A stretch of DNA of 64,000 bases from Gymnogyps californianus (taxonomy: Eukaryota > Chordata > Aves > Accipitriformes > Cathartidae), in NCBI RefSeq assembly GCF_018139145.2, contig NC_059500.1, positions 18,662,101 through 18,726,100 of the forward strand, given 5' to 3'. A program made the translations under genes and the position numbers. The notes beneath the pieces are model-generated. The model did no database searches. It worked only from the letters and a program-made list of their open reading frames with translations, and had not been told where the DNA came from. Below, piece after piece: positions 1-11,700 of the stretch; positions within the stretch are counted from its first letter, which is position 1; each line of letters starts with the position of its first letter.

Positions 1-54
1 AGTGAGCGAGCGGCTGTGTGGTGCTTAGCTGCCGGCTGGGGTTAAACCACGACA
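1..54 (-). mobile_element. LTR end of an avian endogenous retrovirus, cut by the window edge
   Basis: Read on the minus strand, position 54 starts with TGTCGTGGTTTAACC and continues into a GC-rich stretch with a GCTCGCTCACT end at the window edge. I recognise this as the 5' end of an LTR family very common in bird genomes: LTRs begin with TG, and this family begins TGTCGTGG. Only the first 54 bases are inside the window; the rest lies to the left. I cannot tell a solo LTR from a full provirus, and no retroviral coding sequence is visible here. The family assignment is from memory of avian repeats. Confidence 0.65.
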
Positions 55-2444
55 ATACAACTGATGCTGTTGTACTTGTGGGGGAAGAATTAGTGCTGCT
101 GTGGGTCAGCTGCCAGGTTCCTGTTACTGTTGCTTAGACTAGTGGTGCAATCTTTCAGAGCTTATAATAAATCTCAGTGTAGACCCAGCTGATGAACCTG
201 TAGATCAAGAGGATCCTCAGAAGAATCCCTTGTCAAATGACTCATTGAAGGATGTGCAGCTCCCTTTCTCTCTGTAATGTGGCAGCAGAGTTTCCCTCTG
301 CTGCTTCCTGTAAATCAATGTTCTTGGCAAGGAGATGGACTTAACATTAATATAGTTCAACATGGAGGAGATGACCATTGCCGAGTTTACCACAGTCCAT
401 TGGAGATCAACATGGCCGAAGTTGGGTATATGTTTGAAAAAGTGGTTTAAGTACGCTATACAGCTTTGTAGCTTAAGGCAATGCATTACCAATGGCCACT
501 GCACACTCTTTTGCTTTTTAAGTGGTCAGTAGAGATGTTCTCTTTTCACCTACTCTTTGTGTTTGTATTTCTTTGTGGATCTTCCACCAAAAAAGATGCT
601 TTATGGTGTTCTTGTTTTCTTGCAAATTTCAACAGACATTGTAATTCTTACCCTAAAGATACTGAAGTTATTAGCAAATGTCCCACTGCCTTGATCCTGA
701 GAGCCCATAAGGGTCATTTTATATTTGCTAGGAATTAACATAAATCACAGGTAAATCTATTTTTAGACTTTGGAAAACACCTTTCATTCTATTTTATATT
801 TGCATCCTGATTGTATGTCTTCCAGTTATCTACCTATTCAAGGTTCTGAATCAAAGAATTCGGTTCTTTTAGAATTAAGCAGTTTCTTCTCCCTTTAAAA
901 TGGGACAGAAAATATTTCTCTCGACGCATGTTGCTTCTGTTGTCGGCCAGCTATCATCACTGAGACCACTTTAATTAAGTAAATCCAATTGCATGAAATT
1001 AACTGATGAGCCAGTATCATTTACAATTCTATCTCATGACTAATTCTTTTAGTAAACTTTAAACACAATTAAAATTAAATTTTACAGTGTGTAATGGAAA
1101 TGATTGTCCAGCATAAACCCCGAATTATAGTTAGAATAAATCAGAATCTGCTTTCCTCATATGTGGAGATCAATGTAAATCTTACCAATCATAACTACAT
1201 TTAATAAGTACTGATTGACAGCAAACTATACTTCATGATTTTCTACTTCTTATTTGGAACAATTAACACAGCATGAAATTCTAATGGCTGACTGAAAAAT
1301 TACTACCAGTTGAACAGATATGTATTTTTACAGTAATATTCTACTGAGAGGGGAGGAGAAAACAAATACACTTCATATAAGTGTATCTGTAAGTTCATAA
1401 TTATATAGGGTTATTGAATACTAAAAGTGGTAGGAGTCTGTGCGTTGTTGCTGAAGGTTTGGAGTCAAACTGTGACAATGGTTGTAGGAAAGGATTGTCA
1501 CACAACCCCTTCTTCATTATATAGATGTATAGTAAATATAACTTCTTATAAACATAACAATTCATGATATTAAATACAAAAAAGTCAAACAAGTCAAAGC
1601 TAGGTTTACTATGTAGCCTCACTTTATCTTCCACTCTAATTTTTTCTTTTCTTTTGCACATATACACTATGACACTGTTGTTAGTTACATCATCACATAG
1701 TCTTCTTTTCCTAAGGGACTTCTACATCATTCAGAGTACAGCATTGATGTGTAAGGGCAGAATGAAAGTTGCACCAGCATTTTTGCATTAGGAAATAATA
1801 TACTTGCTTTGATTTACTTCAATTATTTGACTTTGCAGCCTAGAAATATTGTTTACATAATTATTTTGATGTAGGGGAGTCAGAGTATTTTAGTAGTAGT
1901 TTAGTATTTATTTCTTTGATATGCTCAGTGTGGAATTGAAATAAACTGGAACCCCCAATTTTTCAAGAAATTTTCAGAGAGGTACACATCTGACAATATG
2001 AATGTTATTCTCCATTTGAAAAGGTGTTTCAAGGTGTCTTCACTGAGTTCTTGAAGGAAAAGGAATTTCTTGAACCACCTGTTGGTAAGGCCATGTATGT
2101 GTCTGGGAATAAACACGTAGCATTTCTACAATTAATAACCGAACAAAATGTTGTTTAACCACCCAGCTAGTTATTTACATAACAGATTGCACATTTATTC
2201 AGGAAAAAAATATGAAAAAGTCAATTACGTTTCAGAATTTCTTAAAATTACTCCACTGGTAGAATTTTTATATACATCATGAATGATAGAATGAAACTTT
2301 TATAATGGCATCCAGTCCAAAAATAGTTTACATTCTACATGCTTCACGTTTTCTTGCCAATTAATCAATTTAAACATACTTTTGATGTCAGTGTTTATTT
2401 TTTCTGGAAGACAGAAAGAAGTCTGTATATATATCACAAATTTA
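55..2444. other. Intergenic AT-rich DNA, no gene seen
   Basis: This stretch has only short open frames (under 100 codons) with no recognisable domain, no CpG clustering and no clear repeat family. It separates the left-edge LTR from the first CR1 copy. I see nothing functional in it. Confidence 0.6.
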
Positions 2445-3685
2445 CATAGGATCACAGAATTTTTGAGGCTGGAAGAGACCTATTGAGATCATCTTGTCCA
2501 ACCCCCCTGCTCAAATAGAGTCAGCTACAGCAGACAGCTCAGGGTCATGTCCAGTCTGATTTTGCATATCTCCAAAGATGGAGAATCTGTAAGCTCTCTG
2601 GTTAAACTGTTCAGTGTTCAACTACCCTCACAGTAAAAAAGTTTTTTCTTACTTTCAAAAAGAATTTCTTGTATTTCAGTTCACACCTACTGCCCTTGTC
2701 CTGTCACTGGGCACCACTGAGAAGAGTCTGTCTTCAGCTTCACTACCCTGCACCAGCTACTTATACACACTGGTAAGATTCCTCTAAGCCTTCTCTTCTC
2801 CATGCTGAACATCCCAGCTCTCTCTGCCTCTCCATCTATGTCAGTTACTCGAAGCTCTTAATTATCTTCATGATCCTTTGTTGGACTTCCTCCAGAACGT
2901 CCATGTATGTCACTTTGTTGAACTTCATCAGACACCTTCCCGCTTATATTTCCAACATGTCGAGGTCCCTCTGAATGGCGGCACAACCATAAAGCGTGTC
3001 AATGACTCTTCACAGCTTTGTATCATCTGCAGACTTGCTGAGGGTGCACACTGTCCCATAATCAGGATCATTAATGAACATGTTAAACACTATTGCTCCA
3101 GTATCAAACCCTGGACTACACCGCTAGTGACTGGTCTCCAGCTGGAGATACAAAGCCTTCGAATCTGGCAGTTCAGCCAGTTTTCAGTCCACCTCACTGT
3201 CCATTTATGGGGCCAGTACTTTATCAGTCTGTTCATGAAAGTGCTAGGCAAGACAGTGTTGAAAGACTTGCTAAAGTCTTTCAAGATAAACAACATCCAC
3301 TCTTCTCCCTCATCCACTGAGCGGGTCATCTCAACATAGAAGTCTATCAGGTTGGTTAAGGAGGATTTCACCTTCACAAATCCATGCTGACCATTCCCAG
3401 TGACCTCCTTGTCCTTTGTGTATTTCAGGAGTGGCCTATGAAAAACACTGAGCAGCTCACCCAGCACTTGTGGGTGCACCCTGTCAAATGCCATGGACCT
3501 GAGTATATCGGATTTCTTTAAATGTTCTCTAACCTGCTCCTCCTCCACAGAGGGTAAGCCTTCCTTGCTCCAGACTTTCCTTCTTGTCTTAGGAACGCTG
3601 GATTCCCACAGGTTGGTCTTACCGGGAGAGATCAAGACAAAGAAGGTATCAAGGACCTCTTCCATGTCCTTTGTCACCAAGAAGA
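2445..3685 (-). mobile_element. CR1 LINE, 3' part with ORF2 reverse-transcriptase remnant
   Basis: The plus strand starts with the typical reverse complement of a CR1 3' end (CATAGGATCACAGAAT, then GGCTGGAAGAGACC and CATCTTGTCCAACCCCCCTGC). The minus-strand frame from about 3,680 to 3,090 translates to CR1 ORF2 reverse transcriptase: QHGFVKVKSSLTNLIDFY, then LKDFSKSFNTV, then KWTVRWTENWLNC and SSWRPVTSGVVQG, all diagnostic blocks of CR1 polymerase. The copy is dead. It is truncated at its 5' side, and the frame drops the segment between the LGELLSVFHRPLL block and the QHGF block. A second internal deletion near 2,905 joins the 3' end region directly to the region encoding the C-terminal half of the RT, near the TTGTTGAACTTCAT motif. 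CR1 elements are the dominant non-LTR retrotransposons of birds. Confidence 0.93.
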
Positions 3686-4369
3686 TGTAAAATTGCTATT
3701 TTGCCAATATGGCAAATATTTTGCCAATTTTTGATCAACTAATCTTTTTAATAGTAGCACCTCTGAAAAGTTTTTGGGGTGAAAAAATACACAGGGGGGA
3801 AGAAGAGTATCAGTTAAAAGAATCATCAAATAAACCTACTGGAATCAAATGGAGATTTTGCCCCCTTTACTACAGCAGAGTAATAATTACTATTTTAAAT
3901 AAATTTGCCTATGGATTTCCACTCTAAACCCTTTCCTAAGTATTTCCTTCTGTTATTTGATCTTTGTCTTTCACTGATTTTTAAAAGCACATGGAAGTAG
4001 ATTTAGAGTATTTCTGAGAGTCAGTGGGGGAAAACAATAAGGTCTTTGCAATATAAAAAACTGGTCTATTTTTGAACACTCCTCTGAAAACAGATGAGTC
4101 TTGCAAGTGGAAAACTGACACAAGAATGGCACTTTTCCAAAAAATCTTACGGTAGAAGTAATTGGGTTTGGTTTGAATGAGTTATGACCATTCACATATT
4201 GAATTGTGAATCTCTCTCTCCATAGGCTGAGTGCACCAGCAAGAAGTGCTGCAGCATCCACCCATGTATCAATTATATATGGATTAAGTTTGCCTGTTTC
4301 AGCAGTATCAGAAAGGAAAATGCCTGCAAAACTAGTTCGTGTTTTTGCCAGGAAGCAGCAGGGGCTGCT
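3686..4369. other. Intergenic DNA between a CR1 copy and a G-rich block
   Basis: This is AT-rich sequence with a 162-codon minus-strand open frame (3,971-4,459) that resembles no family I know and runs into the neighbouring G-rich block. I treat that frame as chance. No repeat family was recognised. Confidence 0.5.
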
Positions 4370-4940
4370 CACTGAGAGGAGAGGGAGGTGAGGACCTGAG
4401 TGAGGCCAGTAGGACAGACCTGGAGGTGGTGGCCAGATGCAGCCACAAGTCCAGATCATAATGCAGTCCCATGGTCATGAAGCAGGGGTGAGATCAAGCT
4501 GTGGAGTCAGTCTATAGTGGCAAGGCCAGAACCAGATTCAGTGATGTCTGGGCAGGGCCATGGTGACAGGGATGGATGGGATGTCAGTGTGCAGGTGGGG
4601 GTCAGGATCAGGCCCAGTGAGGGGAACCAGGGTCACACACAGCCTGTGATGATCGAGCATGGCCATGGGGACAGGGACAGGCCAAGGCCGTGCCGGCACA
4701 TCACCCTGTGGGTCGGGGCTGGCTCAGCAGTGCCCATGCCTGGACAGCGCAGGGCTGTGGGGAGCTGGAGACCAGACCTGCTGTGGGGGCACTGGGGCAT
4801 GGACTGACAGAACTGAGGCAGGGGCTGAGAGGGGGTTCTGGGCCATGGGCAGGGACAGGGGATGTCACGGGGAGGCTGGCAGGGCTGATAAATCCTGTTG
4901 GTGCTCTCCGGGCCCTGACAGATTTTTCCTCTTTTGGATT
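4370..4940. other. GC-rich, G-skewed block of unknown origin
   Basis: About 570 bases are clearly richer in G than C on the plus strand and stand out from AT-rich surroundings. A loosely repeated theme, GGCCATGG followed by ACAGGGA or GCAGGGACAGGG, occurs near 4,556, 4,659 and 4,841. This hints at a decayed long-period repeat, but the copies are too diverged and unevenly spaced for me to define a unit. The block ends just before a CR1 ORF2 fragment on the plus strand. It could be a decayed minisatellite, part of an unrecognised repeat, or a GC-rich non-coding exon. Short open frames in it (up to 110 codons) look like composition artefacts. Confidence 0.5.
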
Positions 4941-4964
4941 TCTGTAAAACTTGTTATATGTAAT

Positions 4965-5185
4965 ATTGGCCAGTGTCTTCATTAATGACGTGAATGATGG
5001 GGCAAAGTGCACCCTAAGCCAGTTCACAGACAATAAGAAATTGGGATGCTAGATCCGATGGTCATCCTGCTGTTCAGAAGAACCTCAGCAGGCTGGAGAA
5101 GGCATCAGACAGGAGTCTGAAGAAGTTCAACAAAGTCCTCTCCCCAGGGAGGAATAGCCCCGAGGACCAGAAACAGGTTTTTACT
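4965..5185 (+). mobile_element. CR1 LINE ORF2 fragment
   Basis: The plus strand translates to VFINDVNDGAKCTLSQFTDNKKLG, which matches the part of CR1 ORF2 that normally reads FINDLD...CTLSKFADDTKLGG, including a decayed version of the catalytic F-A-D-D box (here F-T-D-N). A stop follows directly. The sequence then resumes with CR1-like DNA (AAGTTCAACAA, then CCCAGGGAGGAATAGCCCC). The fragment is short, 5'- and 3'-truncated and inactive. It lies opposite in orientation to the CR1 copy at 2,445-3,685. Confidence 0.85.
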
Positions 5186-6882
5186 GAGCTTAGGCACTTC
5201 TACTGCTAAGCAGTTGCTAAGTGAAACTTTAGTTAATGGCTACATTTTGGGTAATGTCCTAAAGTGCACCTCTGAGGCCCCAGGCAATCTCTAAACATTG
5301 CTTCTGCACCAAATCATTTTAATTTTCAGTCAAAAAAAGGCTACTTTCCCACAGGAAGTGAGTAATGAAACGTGTTGTTAGTCAAAGCCTGCCTAGGTGC
5401 CTTGTCAAGTTTTATTACTGATTGGAATCAGGGAGTCAATTCAATCAGTTCCACAGCAATAAATTATTATGGAATACAAATTTTTAAAGATGCTTAGGTG
5501 CCCAGAGACATAACAAGCCTCCAAACACCTTCAAAAGTCTTGTCTTTGTCTTACTAACAACATTTCTTTTTGGATCAACTACTGCTGTCGTTATACACAG
5601 TGCAATGTGAGTGAAATCCCAGTTGCAATGTGTGACATCTGATTGCAATAGCTTATTTGCTGTAATTAAGAACAGAATTTGTTATATGGCACCAAGAATG
5701 ATAAGATCATAGTGAGATCCATAAATTTAAGTTTATTAGCCATTCTCTGGGTATTGCTGTAATTTAGATTTTTAATGGAAATCCAGTTTTAGTAACTCCT
5801 GTGAAGTATGTTCTTTTCCAATTAGCAAAGAAGCAAAATCAGAACCATGAGGTACATTTTGCTTGATTCATGTTTGTAAATATCTGAGATTCATTCTTGG
5901 TGTAAGAAATAATCAGCAAGAATCTACATTTTCAACTCAATTATTCAGATTGTTTCCTTTTAAAAGAGTATTATTGTTCTTCTTTAGGCTACCACTGCAT
6001 TTTACAAATCAGGAACAATCAAAACTGATGTCACAATAAGCAACATCTGAATATTTCCAGATGATTTTCATTAAAAAGTTTATCTTAAAATTACCAGCTA
6101 TTTATATTAAATGAAGCTGGTGACTGTATGTGGCCTATTATCATTGGATGTTTCATTAGGTAACTTCTAGAACTACAGGAAAAATTTTGTATGGCCAGGA
6201 TGGAGAGCGGAAACACATCAGCTGCTGGAAGTATGACATATTGCGTTGTGTCCAAAACCAGCAGATGGTAAGTGATAGGAAGAGGACAGCTATTATTTAG
6301 GGCCCAGAAAGGTTTGGCTTCATACTTTGTTTGTGAAAGTCAGGCTATGGCGTAACAAGTAGTAAGGACAGTCTGTATAAAAGTGAAATTTTAAAGAGAT
6401 GGTAGCAACATCCAAGCAGATCCAAAATATAGTCACATAAATGCGATAAACAGCTGATGCAATCCACACAGCACCATGCATACTGAACTCTTCTCTATGC
6501 CCAAAACCAGAAGCCAAATGGATATGTGTTATTTAAGCTGTGACTTGATTTCCAGTGACACAAATGTTTTGCACCACCTTAATCTAATATGCTGTAACCT
6601 ATTGAAGAGAGTGTCCTAAAAAATATGAGAGGACTTCTAAAGCATACAAATTAGTGATAGGTCAATAGCTTTCCTCTCCATAACCATACACCCACTCAGG
6701 CTTTTCCCTGAGTAGTGAGCTGAACTGAAGCAGTGCTGCTGGATTCACAAATTAGTCCAGATGGCATTTGTTCTAAAATTCAGAAAGCTGCAAATCTTTC
6801 CTCCTTTTACTCATGCATTTGTACAGACCTCTGTAGAGAATTGCCAACCCCTCACATGCACAACACCAGAAGCAGGGACAGA

Positions 6883-6910
6883 GTGCTATGTGCTATGTGC
6901 TATGTTCTGT
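6883..6910. repeat. 7-bp tandem repeat, GTGCTAT x3 plus a degenerate copy
   Basis: Three exact head-to-tail copies of GTGCTAT are followed by GTTCTGT. This is ordinary replication-slippage structure. Confidence 0.9.
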
Positions 6911-7937
6911 GTAATTTAAAAGATTTACATATACAAAATTATTTTGGTTTTAAGCATTTTAAACTATAGCACTTCATATCACAGTGTATTAGTTCCTTTT
7001 ATTTCTTCTTTTTATATCTATAATGTTTTTAAAGAAAACTTATTCAAATAAAGTATGACTGCCTTTATCAGTTTAGGTTGAGTGCAACCACTAATAACTG
7101 CATAAGCATTTTCAGCATAAACTTACAGATATCAAGAGTGAATGTTTTCTTTTCTACATAATTTTAAAATCAAATTATAGGTATTTATATGCAGATAAGC
7201 ATGTAAAAATGTACAATATCAGTAAAGTTTATGGCCTGATTTATGGCCTTGACCATCATAATTTCCAAATCACTGGAAAAGAAGATTGTGAAAACTGATC
7301 TATTGAATACTTGACAAAAATGACCAGAAATAAGGTAAGGAGGAATAAATAGGTGCTAGAAGGAAACTCCGTAAAACAAGTGTTCAAATTGTGTTCTGCT
7401 GTCCAGCTGGAAAAACGAAGAAGCCAAACTAAACCAGATAGAAATACATGGCGAAAGTATAAGTACAAAAACCCAACAAAAAACAACCCCTATCTGAGTA
7501 TCTTCATTGGTTAAGATTCAAAATTTTTCAGGAATGATTGCTTCCATTTTCGTTTACTAAGGGAATTGTGTAATAAAGTAATCAGAAATGATGTGGCAGT
7601 CTATTTCTAAGTAGTGCTGATGATCACATTTTTGTGCAGTAAGAACTGTGGAATGAGTTTGTAACAGAAGGTGAGCTTAACAAAGACCTATTCTGCTAAT
7701 GTCATTTTGCATACTCCCACCATAAACAAAAACACTAGAATCAAGCCAAGAGGAAGAAGAGAGAGTTCAGAAAAGATGAGTCACATTATGCTAACACTGG
7801 TGTTAATCAGAGATGTTAAAGTATTAGGTACAGGTATTTTTGATACTCACCATGTCAGAAAGAAAAGACACTGGAGTTGTACAGAAAGCCCAGCTAGCAC
7901 TACAAAAATCTGTCAGTTTGTAGATTTCAGTGATACC

Positions 7938-7953
7938 GTGTGTGTGTGTGTGT
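7938..7953. repeat. GT dinucleotide microsatellite
   Basis: Eight perfect GT units. Short, possibly polymorphic. Confidence 0.95.
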
Positions 7954-8179
7954 TTAGTTTGATAAGCATTTCCTTTCTAAGGAAACTCTGTTTAAAAATA
8001 AAAACATTATAGACATGCCCCTCTGGGTAAGTACAGCGATGCAGCTAGCCAGCAGCAGTGGGAGGTGCTTTTTAGCAAGACCTCTCAACCCAGGCCACTT
8101 CCCATGGTCCACGCTACTCGCCTCTGCCAATGTCTACAACTGTTGCATTATGGATGTTGGAAGGTACATCCCTGCCTGT

Positions 8180-8770
8180 CTCTTATGGACTTATTTTCCA
8201 TAAGCTTGTCTAATGTCTGCTTGAATCTGGTGATACTTCCTCTACAACTTTATCTAGGAATAAACTCCAGAAGTTAGGTGCTGTTTAAAAAAGTACTTTT
8301 CCTTTAACTGTTTTAAACTGATTTGCCTCTAGTTTCAATGATTGAACTTCAGTTATTGTAAAATTCAGTGAATGTCACTCACTTTATCTGCTTTCACAAT
8401 TTTGTAAACCTTGATCACATTCCACATCACAATTTGCCCTAAATGAAGAATCCCAATATTTTCAGTCTCAACTCACAAGGCAGTTGTTCCATCCTCTGAT
8501 CATTTTAGTTTTCTCTCTGTACGTTTTTAATTGCCCTATGTCCTTCTTGAGATGCAGAAATCAGAACTGCACAGAGTACTTAAAATGTCGGTGCGGCAAG
8601 GTCTTCAATTGGGCAAAATGTTCTGTCTTGTTCTCCTTACCCTTCCCAGTGATGCACAATATTTTCTGGGTTTTTTTTTTGTCTGCTGTTGAACACAGAC
8701 CCAAGTATTTCAGAGTCAACAGGGTATTTCATGTCAACATATAGGGACATGACAATTAATGTCCTTTGTA
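8180..8770 (-). mobile_element. Ancient CR1-like LINE fragment
   Basis: The plus strand reads like the reverse complement of old CR1/L3-type elements known from turtles, crocodilians and, as decayed copies, birds. In order it shows CCTGCCTGTCTCTTATGGAC, then CCCTAAATGAAGAATCCCAA with TTTTCAGTCTC, then CATCCTCTGATCATTTTAG, then CTTCTTGAGATGCAGAAATC and AGAACTGCACAGAGTAC. The order matches the 3' half of the family. Divergence is high and the copy is full of indels. Boundaries are approximate; the left side may begin up to 150 bases earlier. Confidence 0.65.
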
Positions 8771-11700
8771 CATTTAATTCAGGTAGGTTATTAAGAATCC
8801 ATTGTCAAGGCAATACTGCACATGCTTTGGAACTGACAGGCTTCTAGATTTGGAATCACTGTCAGTGACTTTGAACTGGAGTATTGGAAAGGATTACATT
8901 ATAATTATCTCCTGACTTTTTCTCTTATGTTGTACCAGTTTTTCATATCACTGACCTTGAGCTTAATGGGCTTTTTTCCTACTGAGTATACTGCTCTAAA
9001 AATGTTCCGAGATTATAATAGTCTACAAAAAAAGTTATATAGTACACTTGTATATTTAAACTAGGTATTATATCCTTATTTCTTTTCACTTAGTTCATTC
9101 ATTTCACCTGGGATAGTGTCATACCAAATGGTTTTACAACTCTGAGTGCTCAACCATGGTAGCATATTTTTAGTGGTAGTGTTACTTGGTATGCTATATG
9201 ATACCTACATGTTTTAACTCTTCTGAAAGGGAACCTCATTGCTAATATTAACAGTTTTGCACAAGTAATGTTGTACAAATAATATACAATAGCCTAATTT
9301 CCTTACTTTCTCATTTTCATCTACTAGCTCATTTAAAACTCTTGCTGATATCTTTGTCAAGTTTCCCATCTCCACTTTAGAACTTCTTCAGTTTAGCTCC
9401 CTGTGTTTTTTTGAGTTTCCTTGACTCGATTTTTATTAAGACTCTTCCTCTTGACAAGTTTCAAAACTACTGTTAATTTTCATCCAAAATCATCTGTGCT
9501 CTTCCTTGTAAGATCTTGTCCTTTATTGGCTTACACTACCCTGTCATCTACTGACTTGTCTCCAGTCTTTATAGCTGTTCCTTGTACCTGTGCAGCATCA
9601 GAAGGCAATCCAATGGTTCTTCAGGCAATTCCTGTAATTTTTCTGTCTAAATTCGATCTAATCTATAAGCCTGAAGTTAGTGAATATCTCTATGACAACA
9701 CCTTGCAGATCAGCTTCTCTTCTCCTTTCTCTTCTTATCTAATCTAAAACCTCTATTTGTCTCTCTCACTTTTTCTATTTCTTGATTGGCATTGACAGTA
9801 CTACCATGCGGCCTATCACTCAAATCTGTAATGTGGTTGCGACATTCCTCTTCAATTTCTAAATTTTCAAATCTGGAATGTGCTTAAAATCCTGATGCTT
9901 TTGTGAGTATAATAACTTAAGATGTGGGTGTTATGGATATTTCTTTCCCAAGTAGCCATATGGCTAAAACTCTCCTCCAGACTTTTATCATATTATGTTT
10001 CGGTTTCTGCAGCACCCTTTCCTGTGGCTTTGCTTATATGAGTCAGAATTTTGCTACAAGAAGTAATTTCTTACCTTTTTATTTTCACCCTGTAATCTAT
10101 GCCTATTTCACTAGTGTTATCTGCTTCTTTTAACTTTTGAGCCCCCAAATCTGTAATTCCCATTTTCGCTTTCCATTTTCATCAACTATGACTTTCATGG
10201 ACTCTCACTTTCACTTGACTCATAATATCAGTTCCTACAATCCTTCTTTCTAGCATACCTCTGTTTTCTCCCATGCTCAAATGCACCCCTTGGAAACATG
10301 CTTAGTGCAAAAAGCCATTCAATTAACCCCTCCTAACACTGTGCTTTGTTGTGATAGTCACAAAATTGCCAGACAACGGTTGAAACCTCTACAGCACTAC
10401 CACAATACAAACAATATTTGTAACAACAGCATAATTTAAAATAATATTCTGAAGATTGGTTTTGCAAGAATGAGCATCTTCTTCTTCTAGAAATAAATAA
10501 ATTCATTGTCTTTTTCTAATAATTGCCTGTTTTGAGAAAGAAATGTATTCTTTCTCTTTAGTTGACTGTTACTTATGTAAATGAACGACTCCTGTTTCAC
10601 TATGCACATTAAGTTCTACTTCAAATTAACAGGTTACACTGATGTAGCTGAGGAAAAAAAATCATTTTTCAGGAACACCTGAATATTTATGAATTCAAAA
10701 CCACAACCCCTGTAATATGGTGCCTTGTTTGGCTTTTCCCCCCTTATTCAGTTCCAAGAACATTACATTACTGATACTTCTGTCTTGACTTTGAAGCATT
10801 TGCAAGTGGAAGAATGTACTTCATTACACCACTCTGGCACTATACTGTAGTGCAAAGAATCTAACTGTATTTGTAGAGCAGTGCAGTTAAAAATATGTGT
10901 GCAGCAAGTCAAAAACAAAAGCTCTAAAAAGAAATCCGTGCAGCCTAGAGGCAAGTGTCTGAAAACGTGATGGTACAAAATAAAATAGCCTTGCTCTGTG
11001 TGCTAGTTTCCAGTCATTTGTACCTCAGCCTACAGCAAGACCCCAGAAAAAGTCATATACTTTCTTCCAGTGTTGCAGGAAATGTTTGTGTCTCATTATT
11101 TAGAAATACAAGATGATTCTTATATTATTGTACACTAAGATTTATACTCTGTCATGTATAAATGTGTGCAGTGTGGGGGCAGGGGGGTTACATTCTCAAC
11201 TTCAGCTGAGAATGGTTAAGGAAGGGCCTAATTACTTCTTCCAGATGTAGGTAAAACAGCCAAATGAAACTTTTGCTTGTATCTTCTACTGTTACTGTTG
11301 ACAGTATGGTTTCTCTCTCTTTTATCTAGGTAATGAAGAATGTTGGGTTTATGTTCAATTTTGACCCTGCAGGGCTGGGTGCCTGCTTGCCACTAGAGGT
11401 GCATGTCTCCTCTGGAAAATGGGATAGCAACATTCCTATCTAGCCATGCGTTTCTAATCTGCTAAACAACCATGTCTGAGATTTTTGCTTGTAGAGAATA
11501 TGGAATCCTTGCAGAGTGCTGGCAAGCTGGTCAGAAACCTTCCCTTTCCCCTAAAAATTCGCTTTCAGAATCCTGTACAGGCTATTACTTTGTTATCATC
11601 AATCACCACAGCACTTAAGTTTGTACACATTGTCTTGAAATTGAGCAATTTTTTCAAGATTTTTTTTTTTCAAAAGGGACTCATTATCCTTTGCAATACA

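Larger units (their letters stand above)
5186..8179. other. Intergenic AT-rich DNA with minor tandem repeats
   Basis: No gene is supported. A 7-base unit (GTGCTAT) is repeated three times with a fourth decayed copy at 6,883-6,910, and there is a GT dinucleotide run at 7,938-7,953. All open frames are short and unrecognised. Confidence 0.6.

Noticed and set aside
3971..4459. 162-codon minus-strand open frame
   Set aside because: No recognisable motif or domain, and it straddles an AT-rich segment and a G-rich block of different origin.
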